From an uncultured Blautia sp. (GTDB lineage: Bacteria; Bacillota; Clostridia; Lachnospirales; Lachnospiraceae): 17,302 bases of DNA. Below are positions 7,139-14,858 of this stretch, piece after piece. The translations under genes and the position numbers were made by a program. The first letter of the stretch is position 1. Each line of letters opens with the position of its first letter. Below the pieces are notes generated by a model. It did no database searches and was not told the origin of the DNA. It was given only the letters and a program-made list of their open reading frames with translations. Location of the stretch: positions 1 to 17,302 of the forward strand of contig CAMOXX010000029.1 in assembly GCA_946629475.1 (NCBI GenBank), read 5' to 3'.

Positions 7139-9640
7139 TTAGGCAGTCTCAATGCTCGCTGCCTTTTCAAGTCCCAGTTTCTTCACAGCTTCTTCTCTCA
7201 TTTTGAATTTCTGAATTTTCCCGGCATTGTTCATCGGGAAATGATCCACGAAATCCACGTACTTCGGCACCTTATGCTTCGCCATATGATCCCGCACATA
7301 TTTTTTCATCTCATCGACAGTCATGGTCTCACCCTCTTTCAGAATGATGCAGGCCATGATCTCCTCTCCAAGCGCCTCATCCGGTACACCGATTACCTGT
7401 ACATCACTGACGCTCGGATGCGTGTAGATAAATTCCTCGATCTCCTTCGGATAAATATTCTCACCACCCCGGATGATCATATCCTTCAGGCGTCCGGTGA
7501 TCCTGTAGTTTCCCTCCGGTGTGCGGCAGGCCAGGTCTCCCGTGTGCAGCCATCCGTCCTTGTCGATCGCAGCCGCGGTAGCCCTGGGCATTTTGTAGTA
7601 TCCCTTCATTATATTATAGCCGCGTGCTACAAATTCCCCGATGACTTCATCCGGACAGTCCTCTCCGGTCTCGGGGTCTACAATCTTGCACTCAACCTCC
7701 GGAAATGCCGAGCCGACCGTTGTCACACGAACCTCAAGGGAATCCGTTGTACGGCTCATTGTACAGCCGGGGGATGCCTCTGTCTGTCCGTAAACTATGA
7801 CAATCTCAGGCATGTGCATCTTGTTCACCACGTCGCGCATGATGGAAATCGGGCAGGGACTTCCCGCCATAATTCCCGTACGCATATAACTGAAATCCGT
7901 CTTCTCAAAATCAGGATGCTCCAGCATCGCAATGAACATTGTCGGCACACCGTGAAATGCGGTGATATGCTCATTGTTAATGCAGGCGAGGGATGACTTT
8001 GGAGAGAAATAGGGAATCGGAAGGATCGTTCCCCCATGCGTCATCGTTGCAGTCATGGCCAGCACCATGCCGAAGCAATGGAACATCGGAACCTGAATCA
8101 TCATTCTGTCAGCCGTCGACAGATCCATTCCGTCCCCGATGCTCTTTCCGTCATTCACGATATTGTAGTGTGTCAGCATGACACCCTTCGGGAACCCTGT
8201 CGTTCCCGACGTATACTGCATATTGCACACATCATTGACGTCAACGGCCGCAGCCATGCGACGGATCTCCTCCATCGGCGTGCGCGAAGCATATTCCAGG
8301 GATTCCTCCCAGGTCAGCGCTCCCGGCATCTCAAATCCGCAGGTGATCACGTTTCTCAGGAACGGCAGCCTCTTGCTGTGAAGCCGGCTCCCCTTCTTGT
8401 TGTCCGCAAGCTCAGGGCAGAGTTCCTTTATAATCTCCTTGTAATTGGAATCCCGGTACCCTTCGATCATCACCAGCGTATGGGTGTCTGACTGACGGAG
8501 CAGATATTCCGCCTCATGAATCTTATACGACGTATTCATTGTAACCAGTACCGCGCCGATCTTCGTGGTCGCCCAGAAAGTCAGGAACCACTGGGGAACG
8601 TTCGTAGCCCAGATCGTGACCTTGGAGCCTGCGCGGACCCCGAGGGATACCAGCACCCTTGCAAACTCATCCACATCATCGCGGAACTGGCTGTAGGTGC
8701 GGGTATAATCCAGCGTTGTATATTTCACGGCAAGCTGATCCGGAAATTCCCTTACCATGGTGTCAAGCACCTGTGGGAACGTCTGATCGATCAGGGCTTC
8801 CTTCCGCCAGACGTATTTGCCCGTATGGCGGTTGTTCCAGTACAGATGCCTGCGGTTCAGCCTGGTGTTTTCGAAGGCGCGCATCCCGTTCTCAAAATGG
8901 GTCAGAATGATCTCGAGATCGGCAATTTCCGGCGCCCAGTCCGGATTCCAATCGATGGAGATAAACCCGTCGTAATTGACCGAGCGCAGCGCATTCATCA
9001 TCTCTTCCAGAGGCAGCTCGCCCTCGCCAATAAGCTCCGGCAGCACCCTTCCCTCCTCCGTGCGGAAGTCATGAAGATGCACATGCTTTACATATGCCCC
9101 AAGGTTTGTGATCGTCTGTTCAGCGTCCTCCTTCGCCTCGACAAAGGTGCTGTACATATCCCAAAGCGCGCACAGCCTGTCATCGGAGTACCGGTTCAGA
9201 AGATCCCGGAGATATGCCGTGTCCGCATATGCTCCTGCCGTCTCCACGAGCACCGTAACCGGCCGTTCGGAAATCTGCGCAAGGATCCTCCCGATGCTCT
9301 CGGATGCGCGTTCCTGATCCGGGTTTTCGGTAAAAATCCCGATATAATCGACGCCGAGATTCACCGCTACCTCGATACATTCCGAAAACTCCTGTTCAAA
9401 AGCCGGATCCGTAAAATCGTTTGCCGTCATGATGCAGGGAATGGAAAGATTCCTTCCGGCCAGGCTTCGGCGCTGTGAAGCCGCCTGATCCGGATTGGCA
9501 GGGCTTGCCTTTCCACGGAAAAGCGGGCTTTTGATATCATAAATCTCGATGCCGGACATGCGGGTCTCTGCTGCAGTATTGCAGAATTCATCCCAGTCCG
9601 TATTCTTCCAGTGCCGGATGGAAAATGAAAGTTTTAACAT
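7139..9640 (-). CDS. Fusion: xylose-isomerase-like TIM barrel plus acyl-CoA synthetase
   Basis: This is one uninterrupted 833-residue frame with two enzymes. Residues 1 to about 260 resemble the sugar-phosphate isomerase/AP-endonuclease-2 TIM barrel: VETAG (132-136), LWDMYS (159-164), KHVHLHDF (185-192) and YDGFISIDW (223-231). The usual His after the Asp of the second motif and the final Glu (here Asp230) are not conserved, so metal binding may be altered. Residues about 285-820 are a complete ANL acyl-CoA synthetase: YTSGTTGFPKG (476-486), YGQTEAS (617-623), TGDL (700-703), GRLKDMIIRGGENIYP (716-731) and the C-terminal catalytic Lys808 in NAGKIQK. The CoA ligase half should activate a carboxylic acid via an acyl-adenylate. 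The ATG at 9640 has AGGAGG about 7 nt upstream. It lies 30 nt after the isopropylmalate-synthase-like gene, in the T-box operon. Confidence 0.9.
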   Translation of the reverse strand: MLKLSFSIRHWKNTDWDEFCNTAAETRMSGIEIYDIKSPLFRGKASPANPDQAASQRRSLAGRNLSIPCIMTANDFTDPAFEQEFSECIEVAVNLGVDYIGIFTENPDQERASESIGRILAQISERPVTVLVETAGAYADTAYLRDLLNRYSDDRLCALWDMYSTFVEAKEDAEQTITNLGAYVKHVHLHDFRTEEGRVLPELIGEGELPLEEMMNALRSVNYDGFISIDWNPDWAPEIADLEIILTHFENGMRAFENTRLNRRHLYWNNRHTGKYVWRKEALIDQTFPQVLDTMVREFPDQLAVKYTTLDYTRTYSQFRDDVDEFARVLVSLGVRAGSKVTIWATNVPQWFLTFWATTKIGAVLVTMNTSYKIHEAEYLLRQSDTHTLVMIEGYRDSNYKEIIKELCPELADNKKGSRLHSKRLPFLRNVITCGFEMPGALTWEESLEYASRTPMEEIRRMAAAVDVNDVCNMQYTSGTTGFPKGVMLTHYNIVNDGKSIGDGMDLSTADRMMIQVPMFHCFGMVLAMTATMTHGGTILPIPYFSPKSSLACINNEHITAFHGVPTMFIAMLEHPDFEKTDFSYMRTGIMAGSPCPISIMRDVVNKMHMPEIVIVYGQTEASPGCTMSRTTDSLEVRVTTVGSAFPEVECKIVDPETGEDCPDEVIGEFVARGYNIMKGYYKMPRATAAAIDKDGWLHTGDLACRTPEGNYRITGRLKDMIIRGGENIYPKEIEEFIYTHPSVSDVQVIGVPDEALGEEIMACIILKEGETMTVDEMKKYVRDHMAKHKVPKYVDFVDHFPMNNAGKIQKFKMREEAVKKLGLEKAASIETA

Positions 9641-9670
9641 GAATGTTCCTCCTGTCTCTTACCCGCCTGC

Positions 9671-11080
9671 TTAGGCCTCTTCGTACACAATCTTGTTCAG
9701 TGCGCTTAAATAGGCCCGGATGGACGCGCCGATGATATCGGTGGAAATACCGCTCCCCGAGTACACTCTCCCGCCTGCACGGAGCTTGACGACCGCGGAA
9801 CCCATCGCGTCCCGCCCTTCCGTCACGGTCTGAATCTGAAAATCATCCAGCTCATAGTGATGTCCGATCACATGCTCCACTGCCTGGAACGCGGCATCGA
9901 TCGGGCCGTCGCCGATTCCCACGCCCCGTTTTTCCACTCCGTCCTTCTCAAGCAGAAGATTTGCGGTAGCAGTAATGACATTTCCGCTGTTGATTACGTA
10001 GTTTTTGATTTTGTACGCCGCAGGGACCTGCATAGCCGTGCTGGCTACAATCGCGTCCAGCTCCCTGCTTCCGACAAAATGCTTCTTGTCAGCGACCCGC
10101 AGGAAAGCCTCGTACACCTTCGCGTTATCTTCCTCCGTGAGGTCATACCCCAGAAGGCGCACCGCTTTGATCACTTCCTCGATCCCGTCATTGCTGTCCA
10201 GGCAGATGTTTGAGGTTCCGGCACCCTCCATCGAAATATTCGAAAATCTTGTCTCCTCTTCCTTCAGAAGAATCTTCTCCAGCTGTTTCACCGTGCGGGT
10301 GATTTCGGTGACGCGCATCTGCGTCATAATCCCGAGATCCGCCCCCTTCACCTGTACAAAATGGATCATTTCCTCCAGAGTCGGATATCCGTTTTCAACC
10401 GCTGTGCACTTCACACCGACAGCTCCGCTCCGGATTGCGGCCGCCGCGCATGCGACCGCCATGTTCATCTCATCGCTGACCTGTACGTAAAGCTCGATAT
10501 CCTGAAGTCCGGGTACATTCGCCCTGATTTCCGCGATAAAGGCCCCGAACTCATCCGGAAGCATAATGCCGGCCGTGTCACATACCGTGATCTTATCCGC
10601 TCCGGAGTCGATCGCGGTATTCAGCGCTTCAAACAGGAATTCCCGCTCGGCCCTTGTCGCGTCGATGGCGGAAAATTCAACATGCTCACTGTAAAATCTG
10701 CACTGCTTTACCTGCTTTCTGATCTCCTCCAGCATTGCCGGAGCTTTTTTATGACAGGAATACTCCATCTGAACAGGCGAAACCGGGGTCAGAAGATTCA
10801 GCTTCGGCTTCTTTGCACTCTTTACGCTGTTCCAGGTCTCCTCCACATTCCCTTTGGCGATTTCAACCGAAGCCGAAATTCTTGTTGCTGTCATCGAAGC
10901 GATCGTGCTGTTCGCAAGCTGGTCCGCTCTGCTCCCCGAAATCGGCGCAAGCTCAATTGTATCGGCCTTCAGACGGTCAAGGCTTCTTGCGATCTCCAGT
11001 TTTTCCTTGAAAGTCAGTTCTCTTCCGCGAATCGCGGTTGCTTCCCTCAGCGTCATATCGATCAGTTTCAATGTTCTCAT
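9671..11080 (-). CDS. Isopropylmalate synthase-like protein with a degenerate active site
   Basis: The 469 residues follow the 2-isopropylmalate/homocitrate synthase plan: an HMGL-like TIM barrel (1 to about 275), a linker and a full LeuA regulatory domain (about 350-465, with GDGPIDAAF and GISTDII). Conserved barrel motifs include DMTLRE (8-13), VEFSAIDATR (134-143) and CDTAG (167-171). The motif that supplies the Asp ligand reads LRE instead of LRD. The HxH metal pair is Gln200-Val-Ser202, and the GERxGN loop is replaced by AVENGYP (227-233). Canonical Claisen condensation of 2-ketoisovalerate and acetyl-CoA therefore looks unlikely. It may bind a ligand, partner an active LeuA, or catalyse something else. 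The ATG at 11080 has AGGAG 9 nt upstream. It is first in a T-box-controlled operon. Confidence 0.88.
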   Translation of the reverse strand: MRTLKLIDMTLREATAIRGRELTFKEKLEIARSLDRLKADTIELAPISGSRADQLANSTIASMTATRISASVEIAKGNVEETWNSVKSAKKPKLNLLTPVSPVQMEYSCHKKAPAMLEEIRKQVKQCRFYSEHVEFSAIDATRAEREFLFEALNTAIDSGADKITVCDTAGIMLPDEFGAFIAEIRANVPGLQDIELYVQVSDEMNMAVACAAAAIRSGAVGVKCTAVENGYPTLEEMIHFVQVKGADLGIMTQMRVTEITRTVKQLEKILLKEEETRFSNISMEGAGTSNICLDSNDGIEEVIKAVRLLGYDLTEEDNAKVYEAFLRVADKKHFVGSRELDAIVASTAMQVPAAYKIKNYVINSGNVITATANLLLEKDGVEKRGVGIGDGPIDAAFQAVEHVIGHHYELDDFQIQTVTEGRDAMGSAVVKLRAGGRVYSGSGISTDIIGASIRAYLSALNKIVYEEA

Positions 11081-11145
11081 GATCCCTTACTCCTTTTCTT
11101 TGATTAAACCAAGGACCTGTGCGTTGCTTTGTGCGAATAGCCCAT

Positions 11146-11193
11146 AAAAACAGAAGTCCCGGAGGTTCACGAATCAACATGAACCTCCGGGAC
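11146..11193 (-). terminator. Regulated terminator of the T-box
   Basis: On the minus strand 16-nt arms (11178-11193 and 11156-11171) pair with a single G-U, with a 6-nt loop. TTCTG and then TTTTT (11146-11150) follow. The competing antiterminator would form with the T-box sequence immediately upstream. It lies about 65 nt before the start codon at 11080. Confidence 0.92.
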
Positions 11194-11457
11194 GACATAA
11201 TCATATCGCGGTACCACCCGGATTGCTGCAAAAGCAGCCGCTCATCAGCGCTCATGATAAAGCACCTTGCCATGGTAACGGGGCAGCCGGACTTCCCTAC
11301 TCAGCTTTACCGCCCGGTTTTTGACCGGTGGCCGGAGCCTTCAGGAAATCTGCTCAGGCAGGAGACTGCGTTTCAGGACTCACACCGGCTCACACCAGCC
11401 GCCGGCTCTCTGAAGTGGTTGACAGAACGCATAATGCCGTCTTCGCATTTACATTTG
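11146..11457 (-). promoter_or_regulatory. T-box riboswitch leader (tentatively leucine)
   Basis: The minus strand carries the conserved T-box GGGTGGTACCGCG (11207-11219), an AGAGAGCCGG...GGCTGGTG stem I region, a CTGAGTAGG...CCGTTACC stem II/III region and a terminator just before the gene. The bulge reads TGGT, which fits a tRNA with discriminator A. The specifier is most likely CTC (Leu) at 11362-11364, just before the CTGCCTGAGC segment. I placed it by position in the 3' side of stem I, so the amino acid is uncertain. An uncharged tRNA would favour readthrough into the three downstream genes. The leader fills most of the 430-nt gap between genes. Confidence 0.93.
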
Positions 11458-11463
11458 AATGAC

Positions 11464-11492
11464 ATATTAAATGATTCAGGAAAGTTTGTCAA
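11464..11492 (-). promoter_or_regulatory. Consensus promoter of the T-box operon
   Basis: On the minus strand there is a perfect -35 TTGACA (11487-11492), a 17-nt spacer and a -10 TAATAT (11464-11469). Predicted start is near 11457, which matches the 5' end of the T-box. It begins about 19 nt after the stop of the upstream DUF3877-like gene. I saw no clear terminator between them, so some readthrough from the dapL unit is possible. Confidence 0.9.
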
Positions 11493-11510
11493 TAAAAATA
11501 TTCAAGTTTA

Positions 11511-12056
11511 TTATTCCTGCGCCGGATAGAGATCCTCAAAATCCCCTTTTGTAAATCTGTGATAGATCAGATGTTCTCCCTCATCCGTGATACAGTAATA
11601 AAAATCATCCGGATCACCATCTTCAAAACAGATGAGATAGTCGAAATCCTTCCCCTCTGCCTTTTCAAACCGCACATGGTCCGAATACATCCGGAAGACT
11701 CCCAGAATCTCCTGGATTGACGCCGGATGGTTCCGCATCTTCTCCACAAAACGGACAAGGAATTCATCCTCCCCGATCAGGGAGTGCACATAATCCGACC
11801 CTTCCGGCGGAATAACCAGGCAGAACCTGTCCCCTTTGTGACTGACCGTCAATTCTCCCAGCCGCGCACGCTCATCCGCGGCAAATACGGCCAGAGCATC
11901 CTGCATGCCGGCCGGATCAAGATTGCTGTCCAGCAGCCGGTTCAGGGATTCCAGCGGGTAATACAATCTGACCGACTCGGAACAGTATCCCAGCTTGATC
12001 TGCTCCTCCTTCAGCATTTCAATGATGTTTTTTTCCAGTTTTTCTGTATTCATCAT
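11511..12056 (-). CDS. Uncharacterised protein, DUF3877-like
   Basis: This is a soluble 181-residue acidic protein without signal peptide or membrane segment. The N-terminus (EQIKLGYCSESVRLYYP, 19-35) and general layout recall the uncharacterised DUF3877 family of Clostridia; I assign that from memory and with moderate certainty. No catalytic motif is visible. A start at the second Met (12053) is equally likely: the AAGGA site is only 3 nt from the first ATG but 6 nt from the second. It is the last gene of the dapL unit, 29 nt after the phosphatase-like gene. Cotranscription suggests a shared role but does not reveal one. Confidence 0.75.
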   Translation of the reverse strand: MMNTEKLEKNIIEMLKEEQIKLGYCSESVRLYYPLESLNRLLDSNLDPAGMQDALAVFAADERARLGELTVSHKGDRFCLVIPPEGSDYVHSLIGEDEFLVRFVEKMRNHPASIQEILGVFRMYSDHVRFEKAEGKDFDYLICFEDGDPDDFYYCITDEGEHLIYHRFTKGDFEDLYPAQE

Positions 12057-12085
12057 GGTTCCTTATATCCTTTACGGCAGTACCG

Positions 12086-13138
12086 TCACAGCAGATATCT
12101 GCCCTTCAGCTCCTCTGCCTTTTTCGGTCCGAGAAACAACTCTCTGCGGAAGAACTGATAGATTGATCCGTATTTCTGGTCAATTGCCCGGAACATGCGG
12201 TTCAGGCAGTTCTCCTGAACCCGGTAATAGAATTCCAGATTCTGTTCCTGCACGACAGTGTCCTCCGGGCGGCTTTCCAGCAGGCGGTACATGTGCTTCA
12301 TATCCTCTTCCATGCAGTTATTGCTCCGCAGGAAATCCTCCATAATGATGTGCCTCGGAACGCCCAGAAGAGCCAGAACAATCGCCGTCGTGATCCCCGT
12401 GCGGTCCTTCCCGGTACTTCCGTGCCAGAGCACAGCGCCTTTCTCCGCCTTCAGAAGGATATCCATAAATCTTGCCAGCTGTTTTACAGAGTAGGGGTCC
12501 TTCACAATATTCTCATATGTAGAAGCAAGCTGTTCTTCCGTCCATACGTTCGAGGGATCCAAAGCTTCCTCAATGTCCCCGAACAGGGGGCCTCTGTAAT
12601 CCTCCTCATCAAAGACCGGAATGTGGTAGTACTCGACTCCGCTCATAATGACATCCGGACGCCTTTCCACTTCCCTGTCTGACCGCAGGTCAATCACTTT
12701 TGCCAGATGGTACTCTTCCAGCAGCACCCTCTCATCGTGAGGAGAAATATGGTAAAGGTCGCCGCTCCGGATCAGTTTGCCGGGAACGATGTGCTTTTCA
12801 TCCATCGTCGTAAGACCGCCGACGTCCCTTGTATTGTAAAGGCTCAAAAGCGGAATTCTCCCACCGGCCGGAAGTCCGGAAGCCATATCGGAATTGAGAG
12901 CCTTCAGAAGACGGATACACGACGCCGCTTCCTTCTCAGGCATCTCAAACCTGTACTCTTTATGCCTCCTGGTCTGAATAACCAGCTCATGGCTCAGAAC
13001 CAGCTTTTCATCCTCCTGTCCGGGGGATTTTTTCTCAATATAAGCCCAAAGTATATCCTTCACAGGCAGACTGTTGATCATCATATGCCTGATAAAAATC
13101 AACTCACCGTCTTCAACCCGGATTTTTCCAAACCTCAT
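12086..13138 (-). CDS. Tyrosine phosphatase-like protein lacking the catalytic cysteine
   Basis: Residues about 95-345 match the bacterial tyrosine/dual-specificity phosphatase family (Y_phosphatase3): NTRDVGG (102-108), a GKLIRSGDLYHIS segment (120-132), VIDLRS (148-153) and a P-loop at 239-248. That P-loop reads HGSTGKDRTG instead of HCxxGKDRTG, so the nucleophile position 240 is Gly, codon GGA at 12419-12421. Arg246 and the rest of the loop are kept. This suggests a pseudophosphatase that binds rather than hydrolyses phosphoesters. The first 90 residues form an extra N-terminal domain with alternating strands ending in a helix, possibly PH-like. The start at 13138 has only a weak ribosome binding site. 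It lies 22 nt after dapL, so translational coupling is plausible. Confidence 0.87.
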   Translation of the reverse strand: MRFGKIRVEDGELIFIRHMMINSLPVKDILWAYIEKKSPGQEDEKLVLSHELVIQTRRHKEYRFEMPEKEAASCIRLLKALNSDMASGLPAGGRIPLLSLYNTRDVGGLTTMDEKHIVPGKLIRSGDLYHISPHDERVLLEEYHLAKVIDLRSDREVERRPDVIMSGVEYYHIPVFDEEDYRGPLFGDIEEALDPSNVWTEEQLASTYENIVKDPYSVKQLARFMDILLKAEKGAVLWHGSTGKDRTGITTAIVLALLGVPRHIIMEDFLRSNNCMEEDMKHMYRLLESRPEDTVVQEQNLEFYYRVQENCLNRMFRAIDQKYGSIYQFFRRELFLGPKKAEELKGRYLL

Positions 13139-13160
13139 AGATCAACCCCGCACCAACTGA

Positions 13161-14375
13161 TCAAAGCGCCCGTATTCTTTCCAGCGCTTCGACCGTGTTT
13201 TCATAGGTTCCAAAAGCTGTCAGCCGGAAATAGCCTTCTCCAAAGGCCCCGAAGCCGGAGCCGGGAGTGCCGACAACCTTTGCTCTGTTTAAAAGATAAT
13301 CAAAGAAATCCCAGGAAGTCATCCCCTGCGGAGTGCGAAGCCAGATATAGGGCGCGTCCACCCCGCCCGACACCTCATATCCCGCATCCCGGAGGCCGTT
13401 CAGAATCACGCCGGCGTTTCTCATATAATAGCCCACCTGCTCCGAAAGCTGCTGCCGGCCTTCAGAAGAATATACCGCTTCCCCGGCACGCTGTACGATG
13501 TAAGGCGCGCCGTTGAACTTTGTGCCGTGCCTCCTGGCCCACATGCCGTGAAGGGAGATACCTTCCCGGATAAGTGCCTTCGGAACCACCGTAAATCCAA
13601 GCCTGAGCCCGGTAAATCCGGCATTCTTTGAAAAACTGCGGAGTTCTATTGCGCAGGTTTCGGCTCCCTCACATTCGTAGATCGAGTGCGGAACACCCGG
13701 CGTGGATATATATGCCTCATATGCGGCATCGTAGATGATCACACTGCCGTTCCTGTTAGCATAGTCCACCCACTCCTGGAGTCTGTCCTTCGAGACCGCG
13801 CTTCCCGTCGGATTGTTCGGGAAGCAGAGATAAATGATATCCGGGACCTCCTCCGGAAGATCCGGGACAAATTCGTTTTCCTTCCGGCAGGGCATATAAA
13901 TCACACCGTCAAAATTACCTCTGTCCGCATTATAACTTCCTGTGCGGCCGGCCATGACGTTCGTATCCACATAGACCGGATAAACCGGATCGCACACTGC
14001 AATCCGGCTGTTCCTGTCAAATATCTCCTGGATATTGCCGGAATCGCTCTTTGCCCCGTCAGATATAAAAATTTCATCCGCATTGATTCTGCAGCCGCGC
14101 GCCTGGTAGTCCTCCCTGGCAATCACTTCCCGAAGGAAGGCATAACCGAGATCCGGCGCATATCCGCGGAAAGATGCCGCATCCGCCATTTCATCGACAG
14201 CACTGTGAAGTGCAGAAATGACGGCAGGAACAAGAGGCTGTGTCACATCACCGATTCCAAGCCGTATTATTTTTTCGCCGGGATGGGACTCCTGATACGC
14301 GTTCACTTTCTTTGCAATCGTCGAAAACAGATAGCTTCCCGGGAGTTTCTGATAATTTTTGTTGACCGATACCAT
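13161..14375 (-). CDS. dapL: LL-diaminopimelate aminotransferase
   Basis: This PLP enzyme converts tetrahydrodipicolinate directly to LL-diaminopimelate, using glutamate as amino donor, for lysine and peptidoglycan synthesis. With the start at 14375 it has 404 residues, normal for DapL. The N-terminus NYQKLPGSYLFSTIAKKV is typical of the family, followed by RLGIGDVTQPL, DPVYPVYVDTN, FPNNPTG (185-191), DAAYEAYI and the PLP lysine K250 in RSFSKNAGFTG. The open frame extends 60 codons further upstream, but GGAGG 7 nt before the ATG at 14375 and the family start settle the choice. It heads a unit with the phosphatase-like and DUF3877-like genes and follows the HPr-like gene. Confidence 0.95.
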   Translation of the reverse strand: MVSVNKNYQKLPGSYLFSTIAKKVNAYQESHPGEKIIRLGIGDVTQPLVPAVISALHSAVDEMADAASFRGYAPDLGYAFLREVIAREDYQARGCRINADEIFISDGAKSDSGNIQEIFDRNSRIAVCDPVYPVYVDTNVMAGRTGSYNADRGNFDGVIYMPCRKENEFVPDLPEEVPDIIYLCFPNNPTGSAVSKDRLQEWVDYANRNGSVIIYDAAYEAYISTPGVPHSIYECEGAETCAIELRSFSKNAGFTGLRLGFTVVPKALIREGISLHGMWARRHGTKFNGAPYIVQRAGEAVYSSEGRQQLSEQVGYYMRNAGVILNGLRDAGYEVSGGVDAPYIWLRTPQGMTSWDFFDYLLNRAKVVGTPGSGFGAFGEGYFRLTAFGTYENTVEALERIRAL

Positions 14376-14501
14376 TGTTTTCCCTCCACAGAGCCTGGCG
14401 GCAGAATGCATGTATGATATCCGCCCGCCAATAGTCCTGAACCTGCGCAGGCCTGCCTGCAGACAGGTGAAAGGACCTGGGGCGTTGTTACCATGATAAT
14501 A
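14376..14501 (-). promoter_or_regulatory. Structured dapL leader with possible promoter
   Basis: A -10-like TATTAT (14496-14501) lies behind a weak TGTTGA-like -35. The following RNA can form a long interrupted hairpin from 14484 to 14422, with pairs CGCCC/GGGCG, GTCCT/AGGAC and ACCTG/CAGGT. An alternative helix TGGCGG (14425-14430) with CCGCCA (14396-14401) reuses part of the outer stem and sits just before the ribosome binding site. I recognise no known riboswitch class. Further upstream, eight Ts behind a 4-bp CAGA/TCTG stem (about 14520-14540) could be a weak terminator for the HPr-like gene. Confidence 0.4.
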
Positions 14502-14633
14502 CGAATCATGCTTTAATTCAACACAAAAAAAACAGACACTCTGCATTCCTCTCATCGGGTCAAAAGTTCCTTGGGTCCAGCTAAAGCATCTGCCTTTTCA
14601 CATAATTATTCAGTTGGTATTGCCTGTACAGCG

Positions 14634-14858
14634 TTAATTAACAGCCCATTTTTTCAGCGAGCCTTTAAACTCCTTGTCTTCTCCATGGCAAATCACGGTC
14701 AGACAATTTGCAAGATCCATTGCCAGAATCCCCATCAGGGATTTTGCGTCCACCATAACCCGGTCATAGCTCACATCAATATCAAAGTCACACTTATTTG
14801 CTGCCCTGACAAACTCCCGTACATCCTCCGGTTTATTCAGTTTAATCTTCTGAAGCAT
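14634..14858 (-). CDS. HPr-like protein without the PTS histidine
   Basis: This small 74-residue protein (start at the ATG at 14858) matches the HPr fold over RAANKCDFDIDV and VDAKSLMGILAMDL. Ser40 corresponds to regulatory Ser46 of HPr. The active-site segment GLHARPA is absent: the N-terminus reads LNKPEDVREFV, with no His near position 15. It therefore cannot relay phosphate in the PTS in the usual way, but could be a regulatory paralogue in the manner of Crh. An in-frame ATG 16 codons upstream gives a longer but less typical form. The ribosome binding site is a weak GGTGGGG. It has a strong promoter about 150 nt upstream. Confidence 0.8.
   Translation of the reverse strand: MLQKIKLNKPEDVREFVRAANKCDFDIDVSYDRVMVDAKSLMGILAMDLANCLTVICHGEDKEFKGSLKKWAVN

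Noticed and set aside
8516..9478. Plus-strand frame of 320 codons
   Set aside because: It is a shadow of the fusion gene on the other strand, rich in Arg, Pro and His with no family signature.
14303..14509. Possible 68-codon leader peptide frame before dapL
   Set aside because: It overlaps the dapL start, has no run of lysine codons in its first part, and has no convincing ribosome binding site.
14376..14555. 60-codon N-terminal extension of dapL
   Set aside because: The ATG at 14375 has a strong GGAGG and gives the usual family N-terminus, while the extension covers a structured leader and a candidate promoter.
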